Shown here: positions 32,877-43,075 of the stretch, piece after piece
How the letters are laid out: every line of letters starts with the position of its first letter
How positions within the stretch are numbered: the first letter of the stretch is position 1
NCBI RefSeq assembly: GCF_000223905.1
Contig: NC_015948.1
Location: forward strand, 682,001 to 746,000
DNA from: Haloarcula hispanica ATCC 33960
Lineage (GTDB): Archaea; Halobacteriota; Halobacteria; Halobacteriales; Haloarculaceae
Length of the DNA stretch: 64,000 nt
Reading direction: 5' to 3'
Notes under the pieces: model-generated
What the model saw: only the letters and a program-made list of their open reading frames with translations
Database searches by the model: none
Told to the model about the DNA's origin: nothing
Translations under genes and position numbers: made by a program

Positions 32877-33941
32877 ATGCGGACACTGACTCGCCGGATG
32901 CTGTGGACTCTCCTGCTCCTCCTCGCCGTCGACATCGCTGTGGTCGCGACCGCGGCGGTGCTCCTGACACCCTGGCTTGCGCCGGTGCGGGATGCTGTCG
33001 CGGCTCACCTCCCGTTCGGTGGGGCGTCGGCACGCATCGCCTGGTGGGTGGCTGTTCTCGCCCCTGCCCTCGTCGCGTTTGTCTGGGCACAGCTGCGATA
33101 CACCAGAGCCCAGACAATGGTCGAGGTCGACGCTCGCATCGTCGGTCCCGAGGAGTACCCCGACCTCCACGAACGGGTGCAGCGGCTCGCGCAACTGGCC
33201 GACCTCACGCCGCCACGGATTGCCGTCGCAGACGCCGACGTGCCAAACAGCTTCGCCATCGGGACGCTCGGCGGCGCGACGGTGGTCGTCAGCGAGGGAC
33301 TGCTGGCGACGCTCGGAGGTGACGAACTCGACGCGGTGCTGGCCCACGAACTCATGCACGTCGCCAACCGCGACGCGACCGTCATGACGCTGGCCAGTTT
33401 CCTCCCGTCGCTGACAAACGGCGAGTACGACCCGCTTGATGACCTCCTCCCCGGCGGGAGCGGGAGTCGCTATGCGCTCGGGCTGGTCGCGCTCGGCTTC
33501 GCGTACGTGTGCAGCGCCCGGGTGCTCGCGGCCCCCGTCGGAAGCCTCTCGTTCACGCTTGGTTTCCTGTTCCTGTTCGCGGTGACAGTCCTGTTCGGCG
33601 GCGTCGCGCTGGGCGTGTTCACTGCCCCCGTCGTCGTCCTCGGCCGGTCGCTGTCACGCGCTCGGGAGTTCGCCGCCGACCGGAGCGCGGCCCAGTTGAC
33701 CGGCGACCCCGCCGCGCTCGTCGAGGCGTTAGAGACACTCGAAGGAAATGACGAACGGCCGGGGACCGATAAGCGCACCGCGTACGCGGGCGTCCGCGGA
33801 CTGTGCTTTCTCCCACACGGGTTCGACACGGCGGCGTCGAGCGATTCCCTGTCTATCGAAGCGCGGTCACACCCGCCGACAGCCGAGCGAATCGAACGGC
33901 TGCAGTCAGTTGCACGCTCGCTCGAAACGGGGTCAGTCTGA
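32877..33941 (+). CDS. htpX: HtpX-like M48 membrane metalloprotease
   Basis: The 354-residue protein has two N-terminal spans (about 10-30 and 48-68), the zinc motif H157-E-L-M-H161 within LAHELMHVANRDATVM, two more spans (about 200-255), then LSRAREFAADRSAAQLTGDP, which contains the third zinc ligand glutamate. It is an M48 protease of the HtpX type, a membrane quality-control enzyme. The upstream VPNSFAIGTLGGATVVVSEGL is also conserved. It is divergent from the DUF4129 operon, and its 3' end overlaps the FAD gene by 9 nt tail to tail. Confidence 0.9.
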   Translation: MRTLTRRMLWTLLLLLAVDIAVVATAAVLLTPWLAPVRDAVAAHLPFGGASARIAWWVAVLAPALVAFVWAQLRYTRAQTMVEVDARIVGPEEYPDLHERVQRLAQLADLTPPRIAVADADVPNSFAIGTLGGATVVVSEGLLATLGGDELDAVLAHELMHVANRDATVMTLASFLPSLTNGEYDPLDDLLPGGSGSRYALGLVALGFAYVCSARVLAAPVGSLSFTLGFLFLFAVTVLFGGVALGVFTAPVVVLGRSLSRAREFAADRSAAQLTGDPAALVEALETLEGNDERPGTDKRTAYAGVRGLCFLPHGFDTAASSDSLSIEARSHPPTAERIERLQSVARSLETGSV

Positions 33942-34673
33942 ATCCTGGTCGACACTCGGGTGCATCGTCGGCTCGCCCGGCATCGGTTCTTCGAAGTACC
34001 GCCGCATGACCTCCAGTGACTCCTGTTCGCGTTCTTTGCGCTCTTCCTCGTCGATTTCCTCGCAGCCCGGCGGAACCGGGCGGTCGCGGCCGGTGAAATA
34101 CCCCTCCGGCGCGGTCCAGTCGTGATAGAAGTCGATGTCTGAGTCCTCTAGCAGTGTCAGCCCGACCTGTGCGCCGTGGCCCGCGGCGACGATGGTCTGG
34201 TGATGCTGCTCGGCCAGCCGGCCGGCCGCGTACAGCCCCTCGATATCGGTCCGGCCCTGCTCGTCGGTCGAGATGAACTGCTTCGACCCGCGGTCGATGA
34301 GCGAGAGTTCCAGCCCCTCCAGATACGACGGGTCCGACCAGGACGCGGCGATGAGGTGCGTCGCGTCGTATGACTCGCCGTCGGTACAGGTTACCTCGAA
34401 GCCCTCCGCAGTTTCCGTCACCTGCTCGGCTTCGCCGTCGATGAACCAGACGCCGGCGCGCCGCGCCTGTGCCCGCATGAGTTCGAGCAAGAGCCGGGGG
34501 TTGATTCCCGCCGGGAATCCGGGGTAGTTCTCCAGGTGTGCGTTGCGGTTCAGTATCGACTCACCGGTCGAGATAATCCGAGTCGACAGGTCGGCGCGAG
34601 CGGTGTATATCGCCGCCGAAAGTCCGGCGACGCCCCCGCCCACGATGATGACTTCTTCGCGGTCGGTTGGCAT
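33933..34673 (-). CDS. One-domain thioredoxin reductase-like FAD protein
   Basis: The 246-residue protein has the FAD Rossmann fold of thioredoxin reductases: EEVIIVGGGVAGLSAAIYTARA, YPGFPAGINPRLLLELM and GLYAAGRLAEQHHQTIVAAGHGAQVGLTL. It is short: the NADPH-binding domain and the redox CxxC pair of normal reductases are missing, so it cannot do the standard reaction alone. An acidic C-terminal tail (about 200-246) follows. It might bind a flavin cofactor for another partner. The ATG at 34673 is used because the Rossmann strand begins at residue 8; upstream in-frame sequence has no conserved content. Confidence 0.8.
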   Translation of the reverse strand: MPTDREEVIIVGGGVAGLSAAIYTARADLSTRIISTGESILNRNAHLENYPGFPAGINPRLLLELMRAQARRAGVWFIDGEAEQVTETAEGFEVTCTDGESYDATHLIAASWSDPSYLEGLELSLIDRGSKQFISTDEQGRTDIEGLYAAGRLAEQHHQTIVAAGHGAQVGLTLLEDSDIDFYHDWTAPEGYFTGRDRPVPPGCEEIDEEERKEREQESLEVMRRYFEEPMPGEPTMHPSVDQDSD

Positions 34674-34828
34674 AGACAGATGTTTTCGATGGGGGCCAAG
34701 AAACGTGCCGGTTTGAGACCTACGGACAGGAAGCGGCCAGTAGCGGCCCCCTCCGGACGAACGCCGGGCGATACAGTTTCTGGGACTACCCGAAGCCTCA
34801 TAACGGTACACCTACTAAAGGCGTCGTA

Positions 34829-36043
34829 ATGACCGACACCGTCGACGAGGTCGATATGCCGTACGACGATGACGCGTCTCAGCAACAGAAGATCGAGGCG
34901 CTGCAGGAGCGGCTAGAGGTGCTCGAATCGCAGAACGAGGAGATGCGCGACAAGCTGCTGGACGCGAACGCGGAAAACAACAAGTACCAGCAGAAGCTCG
35001 AACGGCTTACGCACGAGAACAAGAAGCTCAAGCAGTCACCGCTGTTTGTCGCGACCGTTCAGGAACTCTCCAGTGACGGCGTGATTATCAAACAGCACGG
35101 CAACAACCAGGAGGCCCTGACAGAGGTCACTGACGAGATGCGCGAGGACCTCGAACCCGACGACCGCGTCGCCGTCAACAACTCGCTCTCTATCGTCAAA
35201 CAGCTCGACGACGAGACCGACGTTCGCGCCCGCGTGATGCAGGTCGACCAGTCGCCGGACGTCACCTTCGCCGACATCGGCGGCATCGAAGAGCAGATGG
35301 AGGAGGTCCGCGAGACCGTCGAGATGCCGCTGAAGAGCCCCGAGATGTTCGAAGACGTCGGCATCGACCCGCCGAGCGGCGTCCTGCTGCACGGTCCGCC
35401 CGGCACCGGCAAGACGATGCTGGCGAAGGCCGTCGCCAACGAGACCGACGCGACGTTCATCAAGATGGCCGGCTCCGAGCTGGTCCACAAGTTCATCGGC
35501 GAGGGCGCAAAGCTCGTCCGCGACCTGTTCGAACTGGCCCGTCAGGAGGAGCCCGCCGTCGTCTTCATCGACGAGATCGACGCCATCGCGGCCAAGCGGA
35601 CGGAGTCGAAGACCTCCGGCGACGCCGAGGTCCAGCGGACGATGATGCAACTGCTCTCGGAGATGGACGGCTTCGACGACCGCGGCGACATCCGTATCAT
35701 CGCCGCGACGAACCGCTTCGACATGCTCGACCGCGCCATCCTCCGCCCCGGCCGCTTCGACCGCCTCATCGAAGTCCCGAACCCCGACGTTGAGGGCCGC
35801 AAGCAGATCTTCCAGATCCACACCCGCAGCATGAACGTCTCCGACGACGTGGAGTTCGAGGCACTGGCCGAGGAGATAACGGACGCCTCTGGTGCGGACG
35901 TGAAGGCCATCTGTACCGAGGCCGGGATGTTCGCCATCCGCGACGATCGCACCGAGGTCACGATGGCTGACTTCCACAACGCCTGGGAGAAGATCCAGCA
36001 GGAGGAGACCGACGACGAGGACGTCTCCCGGACCTTCGCCTGA
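34829..36043 (+). CDS. pan: Proteasome-activating nucleotidase (PAN)
   Basis: The 404-residue AAA ATPase starts with a coiled coil (about 18-75), then an OB-fold segment (about 76-130) and the ATPase core: Walker A GPPGTGKT at 189-196, Walker [14 protein letters not shown], sensor 1 IIAATNR and the arginine-finger region RPGRFDR. PAN unfolds proteins and opens the 20S proteasome gate. The last three residues are T-F-A, not the hydrophobic-Tyr-X (HbYX) motif of many PANs. It is divergent from the FAD protein. Confidence 0.95.
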   Translation: MTDTVDEVDMPYDDDASQQQKIEALQERLEVLESQNEEMRDKLLDANAENNKYQQKLERLTHENKKLKQSPLFVATVQELSSDGVIIKQHGNNQEALTEVTDEMREDLEPDDRVAVNNSLSIVKQLDDETDVRARVMQVDQSPDVTFADIGGIEEQMEEVRETVEMPLKSPEMFEDVGIDPPSGVLLHGPPGTGKTMLAKAVANETDATFIKMAGSELVHKFIGEGAKLVRDLFELARQEEPAVVFIDEIDAIAAKRTESKTSGDAEVQRTMMQLLSEMDGFDDRGDIRIIAATNRFDMLDRAILRPGRFDRLIEVPNPDVEGRKQIFQIHTRSMNVSDDVEFEALAEEITDASGADVKAICTEAGMFAIRDDRTEVTMADFHNAWEKIQQEETDDEDVSRTFA

Positions 36044-36171
36044 TTCGGCCACGCTTCTATCGGATTTCCCGCCGTTTTTCCGAGTCAGCAGCCACCGCTC
36101 CGGCTCGCAATCGCGCCGCTGTTCCCGCCCGTTTCAGAACACAGTTACCACTCCGGTCCTGAACTGTTGCT

Positions 36172-36753
36172 ATGGCCGTCGCAGACACACTCCAGTCGCG
36201 TGCCCGCGCTCGTCCGCGGCTCGTCACCGCTGTCGTCTCGGTCGTTGGCTACGCGCTCGTGTTCGGCGCGTTCGGTGGCGTATTACCCCTCCCCGAGTTC
36301 TCGAACGACACCGTCATCCTGCTGGGTGACGCAATCGCCGTCGTCAACAGTATCGCCTTGCTCGCAATCGTCGCCGGCGTCTACTTCATCAAGAACGACC
36401 AAGTACAGAAACACCGCGCAGCGATGCTAACCGCCTTCACCCTCATCATGGTGTTTCTGGCGCTGTATATTCTCAAAGTCGGCGGCGGCTTCGAGAAGGA
36501 GATCGTCGCCGAGGGGATCGTCTGGACGGCGTACATCGTGATGCTCGCCATCCACATCCTGCTGTCCGCGGTGTCCGTGCCCGTCGTCGTTCACGCGGTC
36601 GTGCTCGGGCTGACACACTCTCCCGCTGAACTCAGGGAGACGATTCACGCTCGCGTGGGCCGCATCGCCGTCTCGGCCTGGGGGCTGAGCCTCTTTCTCG
36701 GACTCGTGACCTACGTCATGCTGAACCACATCTACGGCTGGGTCCCCCGATAA
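36172..36753 (+). CDS. DUF420 membrane protein
   Basis: The 193-residue protein has five or six spans. FIKNDQVQKHRAAMLTAFTLIMVFLALYI and HILLSAVSVPVVVHAVVLGLTH are the conserved histidine-bearing helices of DUF420, a family linked with heme-copper oxidase biogenesis (CtaM-like) in bacteria. Its role here is inferred from that. The upstream spacer after PAN is 128 nt with no clear gene. Confidence 0.8.
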   Translation: MAVADTLQSRARARPRLVTAVVSVVGYALVFGAFGGVLPLPEFSNDTVILLGDAIAVVNSIALLAIVAGVYFIKNDQVQKHRAAMLTAFTLIMVFLALYILKVGGGFEKEIVAEGIVWTAYIVMLAIHILLSAVSVPVVVHAVVLGLTHSPAELRETIHARVGRIAVSAWGLSLFLGLVTYVMLNHIYGWVPR

Positions 36754-36818
36754 GCGACCGCTCTCTCAGCGCGGGCGGTGGCGAACGATTTTGCCGGCCG
36801 CCGCCGTAGACCCGGGCA

Positions 36819-38042
36819 ATGACCACAATCAAGGACAGCGTCCACGACCACATCGAGATTCAGGGCGTCGCGGCGGCGTTGCTCGATACACCGCCGGTCC
36901 AGCGGCTTCGGCACATCTCCCAGCTCGGCACGGTGACGCTAGTCTACCCTTCGGCGAACCACACTCGATTCGAGCACTCGCTGGGTGTTTATCACCTCGC
37001 GGACCGGGCACTATCTCACCTCGGCATTGAGGGCCAGCAGGCCGAACGGGTCCGCGCCGCGGCACTGCTCCACGACGTGGGACATTCGCCGTACAGCCAC
37101 AACGTCGAGGCGCTCATCCACCGTCGGACAGGCAAGTACCACGACGACGTGGACGAACTGCTCGGTGACGGTCCTGTCGCGCGGGTGCTCTCGGAACACG
37201 GCCTCAACCCGGACCGCGTGGCCGGCCTCGTTGCTGGCGAAGGCGAACTGGGCCAGCTCGTCTCCGGCGAACTGGACGTCGACCGGATGGACTATCTGGT
37301 CCGTGACGCCCACCACACGGGCGTGCCCTACGGGACCATCGACCACGAGCGGCTGGTCCGGGAGCTGTGTTTCGTCGACGGCGAACTCGTCTTGGACGAG
37401 GGGAACGTCCAGACGGCCGAGTCGCTTCTGCTCGCGCGGGCGCTGATGAACCCCACCGTCTACCAGCACCACGTCGCCCGCATTGCCAAGTCGATGCTGC
37501 GCCGGGGGACTGAGGAACTGCTCGCCGCGACTGACACGACGGCCGAGGCGCTTCGCCGATGGGACGACAACGACCTGCTCGTGGCGCTCCGACAGTGTGA
37601 CGCGACGGAAGCGTACGCCCGGCGGCTGAGTCAGCGGGACCTGTACAAGCGCGCCGTCTGGGCGGAGTGGGGTGCCGTGCCCGACGAGATTCTGGCGGCC
37701 GACCACGAAGCGGTCGGCGCGATGGAGCAGGCTATCGCCGACGAAGCGAACGTCGACAGCGACGCTGTTGTGCTCGATATCCCGCCCGAACCGTCGATGA
37801 CCGAGTCGAGCAGCCGCGTCCTCGTCAACGGCGACGTCCGCCGGCTCGGCGAGCAGTCGACACTGGTCAACGCCATCCGCGCCGCCCAGCGCGACCAGTG
37901 GCGGCTCGGCGTCTACGCGCCGGAAGACGAGAGCGAGCGGGTCGGCGCGGCGGCGATCCGCGAACTGGGACTCGACCTCGACGGAGCCAGAGTCCGGGAC
38001 GTGCGGCCGGGCCTCCATGCGACCCTCGATGAATTTAACTGA
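36819..38042 (+). CDS. HD-domain phosphohydrolase (SAMHD1/dGTPase-like)
   Basis: The 407-residue protein carries HD-domain metal ligands: NHTRFEHSLGVYHLAD (first His), ALLHDVGHSPYSHNVEAL (HD pair) and DVDRMDYLVRDAHHTG (last Asp region). The opening TIKDSVHDHIEIQGVAAALL with QRLRHISQLGTVTLVYPSA is typical of this archaeal group, related to dNTP triphosphohydrolases such as SAMHD1. The substrate is not established for these proteins; a nucleotide phosphate is likely. It ends about 20 nt before the amidohydrolase gene, so they may be co-transcribed. Confidence 0.9.
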   Translation: MTTIKDSVHDHIEIQGVAAALLDTPPVQRLRHISQLGTVTLVYPSANHTRFEHSLGVYHLADRALSHLGIEGQQAERVRAAALLHDVGHSPYSHNVEALIHRRTGKYHDDVDELLGDGPVARVLSEHGLNPDRVAGLVAGEGELGQLVSGELDVDRMDYLVRDAHHTGVPYGTIDHERLVRELCFVDGELVLDEGNVQTAESLLLARALMNPTVYQHHVARIAKSMLRRGTEELLAATDTTAEALRRWDDNDLLVALRQCDATEAYARRLSQRDLYKRAVWAEWGAVPDEILAADHEAVGAMEQAIADEANVDSDAVVLDIPPEPSMTESSSRVLVNGDVRRLGEQSTLVNAIRAAQRDQWRLGVYAPEDESERVGAAAIRELGLDLDGARVRDVRPGLHATLDEFN

Positions 38043-38063
38043 GAGAACGGGCGAACAGGGAGT

Positions 38064-39089
38064 ATGATTCTCCAGGGGACGATTCTGACGGGCCGGTCGT
38101 TCGAGGCCATCGAGGGCCGCGTCGTCGTCGAGAACGGACAGATAGCGGCCGTCGAGGAGACCGCGGTCGACAGCGACGACATCGTGGTCCCGGCGTTCGT
38201 CAACGCCCACACCCACATCGGCGATTCAATCGCCAAGGAGGCCGGAGAGGGGCTCTCGCTGGAAGAACTGGTCGCGCCGCCGGACGGCCTGAAACACCGA
38301 TTACTCCGCGATGCGAGCCGGGACGAACTGGTGGCCGCGATGGCGCGGACGCTGTCGTTCATGGAGCAGTCCGGGACTGGCGCGTTCATCGAGTTCCGGG
38401 AGGGCGGCGTTGAGGGCGTCCGCGCGATACAGGACGCGCTGGCGGGTTCAGACCTCGACAGCGTCATTCTCGGACGCGAGACGACCGATGCAATGGAATT
38501 GGCCGACGGCTTTGGCGCGAGCGGGGCCAACGACAGCGAGTTCGGGGCGGAACGGCGCGCGACACGACAGGCCGGGAAGCTGTTCGGCATCCACGCGGGC
38601 GAGGTCGACAGCTCCGACATCAACCCCGCGCTCGACCTTGACCCCGACTTCCTCGTCCACATGGTTCACGCCGAGTCGCTGCATCTCGAACGGGTCGCCG
38701 ACAGCGAAATCCCCGTCGTCGTCTGTCCCCGGTCGAACATCGTCACCGACGTGGGCCGTCCGCCGGTCGAGGAACTGGCCGACCGGACGACAGTCGCGCT
38801 CGGGACGGACAACGTCATGCTCAACAGCCCGTCGATGTTCCGCGAGATGGAGTTTACCGCGAAGCTGTACGACATTTCCGCCCGTGAGGTACTGCGGATG
38901 GCCACAGTCAACGGGGCTGAAATCGCTGGGCTTGGCGGCGGTCTGGTCAAGCCCGGGCAGCCGGCACGCCTGCTCGTTCTCGACGGGGATTCGGACAACC
39001 TCTCCGGGGCGCGAAACCCGGTTCGGGCTGTCGTTCGCCGGGCGGAGACGGCCGACGTTCGGCGGGTCGTCCACCCCGGGACGGAATAA
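38064..39089 (+). CDS. Amidohydrolase family protein (archaeal chlorohydrolase/deaminase-like)
   Basis: The 341-residue protein is an amidohydrolase with a beta-barrel metal site: NAHTHIGDS (HxH), FGIHAGEVDS (third His), HMVHAE (fourth) and LGTDNVMLNSP (catalytic Asp). The composite-domain start MILQGTILTGRSFEAIEGRV and the C-terminal NPVRAVVRRAETADV match cytosine/guanine deaminase-type and archaeal chlorohydrolase-type enzymes. The natural substrate is unknown. The ATG is 21 nt after the HD gene stop. Confidence 0.88.
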   Translation: MILQGTILTGRSFEAIEGRVVVENGQIAAVEETAVDSDDIVVPAFVNAHTHIGDSIAKEAGEGLSLEELVAPPDGLKHRLLRDASRDELVAAMARTLSFMEQSGTGAFIEFREGGVEGVRAIQDALAGSDLDSVILGRETTDAMELADGFGASGANDSEFGAERRATRQAGKLFGIHAGEVDSSDINPALDLDPDFLVHMVHAESLHLERVADSEIPVVVCPRSNIVTDVGRPPVEELADRTTVALGTDNVMLNSPSMFREMEFTAKLYDISAREVLRMATVNGAEIAGLGGGLVKPGQPARLLVLDGDSDNLSGARNPVRAVVRRAETADVRRVVHPGTE

Positions 39090-39097
39090 TTCTTATC
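39089..39097 (+). promoter_or_regulatory. TATA-like element for the SHOCT gene
   Basis: ATTCTTATC lies 26-34 nt before the ATG at 39123, at leaderless spacing. Confidence 0.4.
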
Positions 39098-39122
39098 ACT
39101 GCGGGAATAGTATCCTTGGGCG

Positions 39123-39581
39123 ATGCCCTCCACCACCGACCGCGCCCTGAGCACACCACTGAAGATACTCCTGTATGGCCTGCTCGGAGTCGTGTCGCTG
39201 ATTGTCGTTCTTGCCGCTGTGAGACTCGTGTTCGGACTGTTCTGGGGCCTTGTCGGCCTCGCATTCGGTATCGTCTCCCTGGCGGCTACTATCGGGGTGC
39301 TGGCGGCTATCGGCTACGCCGTGTACTGGTTTGCGTCGAGACTCATCGGTCAGGACGAGGCGACGGCGTCGACCACTGACGTGTCACAGACGCAGGCCAC
39401 GCACACAGCAGGTGCGCCCAGTGCCGACGAGACAGACCCTGTCGAACGGCTGTCCGAGCGTTACGCCAACGGGGAGATAACCGAAGCCGAACTGGAACGA
39501 CGGCTCGAACAGGCCCTCGACGAACCGGCGCTGGATGGCTCCGGGGCAACAGAGTACGAACGGGACCGAGAGCTGAACTGA
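39123..39581 (+). CDS. SHOCT domain membrane protein
   Basis: The 152-residue protein has two spans (about 15-36 and 42-68), a linker rich in Thr, Ala and Ser (about 80-105), and a C-terminal SHOCT motif, PVERLSERYANGEITEAELERRL, in which 'L-x-x-R-Y-A-x-G-E-I-T-x-x-E' is the signature. SHOCT proteins are common in haloarchaea with no set function. The ATG at 39123 is at leaderless spacing from a TATA-like element. Confidence 0.85.
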   Translation: MPSTTDRALSTPLKILLYGLLGVVSLIVVLAAVRLVFGLFWGLVGLAFGIVSLAATIGVLAAIGYAVYWFASRLIGQDEATASTTDVSQTQATHTAGAPSADETDPVERLSERYANGEITEAELERRLEQALDEPALDGSGATEYERDRELN

Positions 39582-39621
39582 GCTCTATCCTGCTCGATTG
39601 TTGTATGTTGCCTGTTACCAA

Positions 39622-39630
39622 ACTATATCC
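39622..39630 (+). promoter_or_regulatory. TATA-like element for uspA
   Basis: ACTATATCC lies 24-32 nt before the ATG at 39654. Confidence 0.45.
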
Positions 39631-39653
39631 CTTCAGCCAGACAATAGTACAGC

Positions 39654-40133
39654 ATGTACGACAGGATACTGGTGCCGACAGACGGCTCGCCGGGGTCGGA
39701 AGCGGTACTCACACACGCTGAAACACTTGCGACGACCCACGACAGCGAGATTCACGCGCTGTACGTCGTCGACACCGGCCGGTTCTCGACGCTCCCGCAC
39801 GAACCGACGTGGGAGAGCGTCACCGATTCGCTCCACCGCGAGGGCGAGATGGCCCTGGACATGGCTGAGCGCCTCGTTGCCGACGATGTGACTGTCACGC
39901 GAGCCACAGCCGAGGGAAGCCCGAGCCGGGAAATCATCGACTACGCGAGCCAGCACGACTGTGACCTCATCGTGATGGGGACCCATGGACGCGGCGGCAT
40001 CGACCGTCTGCTGCTGGGAAGCGTCGCCGAACGGGTCGTCCGGTCGGCCCACGTCCCGGTCGTCACTGTTCCGGTCGAGACGACGCCACAGGATATCTCG
40101 GAGGACGAACAGCCTACCGGCGTCCCACAGTGA
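39654..40133 (+). CDS. Universal stress protein (single UspA domain)
   Basis: The 159-residue protein is a UspA domain: [21 protein letters not shown] at the start, LYVVDTGRF after the second strand, and [21 protein letters not shown], a complete ATP-binding signature, near the C-terminus. A short acidic tail follows. It is monocistronic with its own TATA-like element. This is one of four Usp-containing proteins in the window. Confidence 0.92.
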   Translation: MYDRILVPTDGSPGSEAVLTHAETLATTHDSEIHALYVVDTGRFSTLPHEPTWESVTDSLHREGEMALDMAERLVADDVTVTRATAEGSPSREIIDYASQHDCDLIVMGTHGRGGIDRLLLGSVAERVVRSAHVPVVTVPVETTPQDISEDEQPTGVPQ

Positions 40134-40153
40134 CGTGTCTCCTGTCGTCGCCC

Positions 40154-41101
40154 TCACTCCGTAACCGGACGGAGATGTTCGCAATCTCCCGCTGAAACGA
40201 CTTCTGTCCCAGATTCTGTCTCGATGACGAGCGCGCCCGGGAACTGGATATCTACGGCTTCGCCCTCGATGGGGCCGCCCGGCGTCTCGACCCGGACCTG
40301 TTGTCCCAGCGTCGTCGCGTACTCCCGCCACGCCTCGACGACCTGCTCCGTGTCCTGGCGCAGCGAGTCGAACTCCTCCAGCAGTCGCTGGGTGAACAGC
40401 CGTCGGTCGACCGGCTCGCCGCGCTCGGCCGAGAGACTCGTCGGGTTCGCTTCGTCGGGCAAGTCCGCGGGGTCGACGTTCGCGTTGACGCCGATGCCCA
40501 CGACGACCCACGAGACGCGGTCGGCCTCGCCTTCCATCTCGGTGAGGATGCCGACTAGCTTGCGTTCTTCCTCGCCGCGCCGGACGAGCACGTCGTTGGG
40601 CCACTTGATGCTGGCGTCGACGCCGGCCTCGCGGGCCGCCCGCGTCACCGCGACGGCCGCCGCGAGCGTGAACACCGGCGCGTGGGCCATCGGCACGTCG
40701 GGCCGGAACAGCACCGAGAGCCAGGCCCCGCCGCTCGGCGAGTGCCAATCGCGGTCGAGTCGCCCCCGGCCGCCGGTCTGTTCGTCGGCCAGCACTACGA
40801 CGTCCGACGCCCCCTCCGCCGCGAGGTCGCGGGCACGAGCGTTCGTGCTGGGGATGCTGTCGTGGTACTCGACGGAGAACGGCGCGTCGAGGCCGTATTC
40901 GACCGCGCTCGCCCCGAACTCCGGTACCGAATCGAGGACGTAGCCCGCATCGTCGCTGCGGATCTCGAACCCCTCGTCACGCAGGGCTTCGACGTGCTTC
41001 CAGACCGCAGAGCGGGAGATGTCCAGTTCGTCGGCGAGGGTCGGCCCCGAGACAGGGCCGTCTGCCAGTGCATCGAGTACCCGGTGGCGTGTCTCGTTCA
41101 T
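40154..41101 (-). CDS. birA: Biotin--[acetyl-CoA carboxylase] ligase with HTH domain
   Basis: The 315-residue protein has an N-terminal winged helix (about 1-62, DELDISRSAVWKHVEALRDEG), a ligase core (about 75-260) with EQTGGRGRLDRDWHSPSGGAWLSVL, the biotin/ATP loop, and IKWPNDVLV, and a small C-terminal SH3-like domain. The core joins biotin to its acceptor protein via biotinyl-AMP. The HTH suggests it also acts as a repressor, as in bacterial BirA. It lies 63 nt after pccA on the same strand, beside its likely protein substrate. Confidence 0.95.
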   Translation of the reverse strand: MNETRHRVLDALADGPVSGPTLADELDISRSAVWKHVEALRDEGFEIRSDDAGYVLDSVPEFGASAVEYGLDAPFSVEYHDSIPSTNARARDLAAEGASDVVVLADEQTGGRGRLDRDWHSPSGGAWLSVLFRPDVPMAHAPVFTLAAAVAVTRAAREAGVDASIKWPNDVLVRRGEEERKLVGILTEMEGEADRVSWVVVGIGVNANVDPADLPDEANPTSLSAERGEPVDRRLFTQRLLEEFDSLRQDTEQVVEAWREYATTLGQQVRVETPGGPIEGEAVDIQFPGALVIETESGTEVVSAGDCEHLRPVTE

Positions 41102-41164
41102 GGAGGGGGCTTCGACCGGCCGGAATAAAAGGCGTCTGCAGCGCGCGGCGGGCAGGCCGCTCGC

Positions 41165-43009
41165 TCACCCGATCACAAAGAGCAAGTCGCCCATGTCGAC
41201 GGATTCGCCCTCGCTGACGGCTACGTCGTTGACAGTGCCGCCGCGTTCGGCGACAATGTCGTTTTCCATCTTCATCGCTTCCAGCACACAGAGGACGTCG
41301 CCGGCCTCGACCTCGTCGCCTTCCTCGACGTTGACCTCCAGAATCGTCCCCTGCATCTCCGCGGCGACTTCCTGCCCTTCGGCGGCGGTGGCACTGCCGC
41401 CTCCGCTGTCTGAACTACTGCCGCCCCGTGGCCGCTGTGGCTGGCTCCCGCCGTCGGCGTCCACGTCGCCGACGTTGATCGGGGGTGCGCCGCGCTCTTC
41501 GAGGTCGACTTGGAACCGCTTGCCGTTGACTTCGACGGTGAACTCGCGTTCGACGACTTCCTCGTCCTCGTCGCCATCGGATTCGGTGACTGTGCCCCAC
41601 TGCTCCTGCGCCTCTTCGATACGCGTGCGGTCGAGGTGTTCGTCGAGGTACTTCGTGGTGTGTGTCCCGGTGACGAACTTCTCGTCGGTGAGCATCAGGC
41701 GGTGGAACGGAATGACAGTCGGGATGCCTTCGATGTCGAAGTCCTTGAGCGCCCGTTTCCCGCGCTCGATACACTCCTCACGGTCCCCGCCGTAGGTGAT
41801 GAGCTTCGCGATCATCGAGTCATAGTCCGTGACGAGGTCGTCGCCCTGCCGGAGCGCGTCGTCGAGGCGGACGCCGATACCGCCCGGCGGGTCGTAGGTG
41901 TCGAGGCTGCCGCCGGTTGCGGGCGCGAAGTCGTCAGCGGCGTTCTCGGCGTTGATGCGGAACTCCATCGCGTGACCTTCGATCTCCACGTCGTCCTGCT
42001 CGAAGGTGATCTCCTCGTCCATCGCCACCCGAAGTTGCCACTTGACGATGTCGATGTCGGTGATCTCCTCGGTGACGCAGTGCTCGACCTGAATGCGGGT
42101 GTTAACCTCGAGGAAATAGAAGTTCGCCTCCTCGCCGAGCAGTTCCCCTTGCTCGCGGTCGGTGTCCTCTTCGACGAGGAACTCGACAGTCCCGGCGTTG
42201 TAGTAGTCCGATTCGCGGACGCCGCGTCGGGCAGCGTCGCCGATCTTCTCGCGGAGCGCATCGTTCAGGGCCGGCGATGGCCCCTCCTCAATGACCTTCT
42301 GGTGGCGGCGCTGGAGCGAGCAGTCACGCTCGCCCAGATGCCGGACGTTGCCGTGGTGGTCGGCGATGATCTGGACCTCGATGTGGCGGGGGTTCTCAAG
42401 ATACCGTTCGAGATACACCGAATCGTTCGAGAAGTACGCCTCTCCTTCCCGCTTTGCGCTTTCGAGTTGTTCCTCGGCTTCCTCAGGGTCGTGGACGATT
42501 TTCATCCCGCGGCCGCCACCGCCACCCTCGGCCTTGATGGCCACCGGGAAGCCGTTTTCCTCGCCGAACTCGACGACTTCCTCGGGGTCATCGACCGGGT
42601 CGGTCGTCCCGGGGACGATGGGCACGTCGGCCGACTGCATGATCTTGCGGGCCTTCGTCTTCTCGCCCAGTGCCTCCATCGACTCGCTCTCGGGGCCGAC
42701 CCAGGTGACGCCGTCCGTCTCCTGGACGCGCTCCGCGAAGTCGGCGTTCTCCGCGAGGAAGCCGTACCCAGGATGGATGGCGTCCGCGTCGGCCTGCTTG
42801 GCCGCGTCGATAATCGCTTCCTGGTCGAGATAGGAGTCTGCGGCACGGGCCGGACCGACGTTGTACGCCTCGTCCGCATACCGGACGTGCCCGGCGTGCT
42901 TGTCGGCGTCAGAGTAGACGGCCACTGTGCCGATGCCCAACTCCTCGCATGCGCGCATCACGCGCACCGCTATCTCCCCGCGATTAGCGACGAGCACCTT
43001 ATCGAACAT
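41165..43009 (-). CDS. pccA: Acyl-CoA carboxylase biotin carboxylase/BCCP subunit (PccA-like)
   Basis: The 614-residue protein joins a biotin carboxylase (about 1-450: [22 protein letters not shown], the ATP-grasp loop [18 protein letters not shown]) to a C-terminal biotin carrier domain. The biotinylated lysine is K580 in EAMKMEND. A glycine/serine-rich linker (about 515-535) joins the two. It carboxylates biotin using ATP and bicarbonate; the acyl-CoA is handled by PccB. In haloarchaea it serves propionyl-CoA and perhaps acetyl-CoA. It has its own promoter-like region upstream. Confidence 0.95.
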   Translation of the reverse strand: MFDKVLVANRGEIAVRVMRACEELGIGTVAVYSDADKHAGHVRYADEAYNVGPARAADSYLDQEAIIDAAKQADADAIHPGYGFLAENADFAERVQETDGVTWVGPESESMEALGEKTKARKIMQSADVPIVPGTTDPVDDPEEVVEFGEENGFPVAIKAEGGGGGRGMKIVHDPEEAEEQLESAKREGEAYFSNDSVYLERYLENPRHIEVQIIADHHGNVRHLGERDCSLQRRHQKVIEEGPSPALNDALREKIGDAARRGVRESDYYNAGTVEFLVEEDTDREQGELLGEEANFYFLEVNTRIQVEHCVTEEITDIDIVKWQLRVAMDEEITFEQDDVEIEGHAMEFRINAENAADDFAPATGGSLDTYDPPGGIGVRLDDALRQGDDLVTDYDSMIAKLITYGGDREECIERGKRALKDFDIEGIPTVIPFHRLMLTDEKFVTGTHTTKYLDEHLDRTRIEEAQEQWGTVTESDGDEDEEVVEREFTVEVNGKRFQVDLEERGAPPINVGDVDADGGSQPQRPRGGSSSDSGGGSATAAEGQEVAAEMQGTILEVNVEEGDEVEAGDVLCVLEAMKMENDIVAERGGTVNDVAVSEGESVDMGDLLFVIG

Positions 43010-43075
43010 ACGCCCTCATACTGAGAGTCGGCCCATAAAACTATGCGCAGATAGCGGCCAAACTTACATATATAA

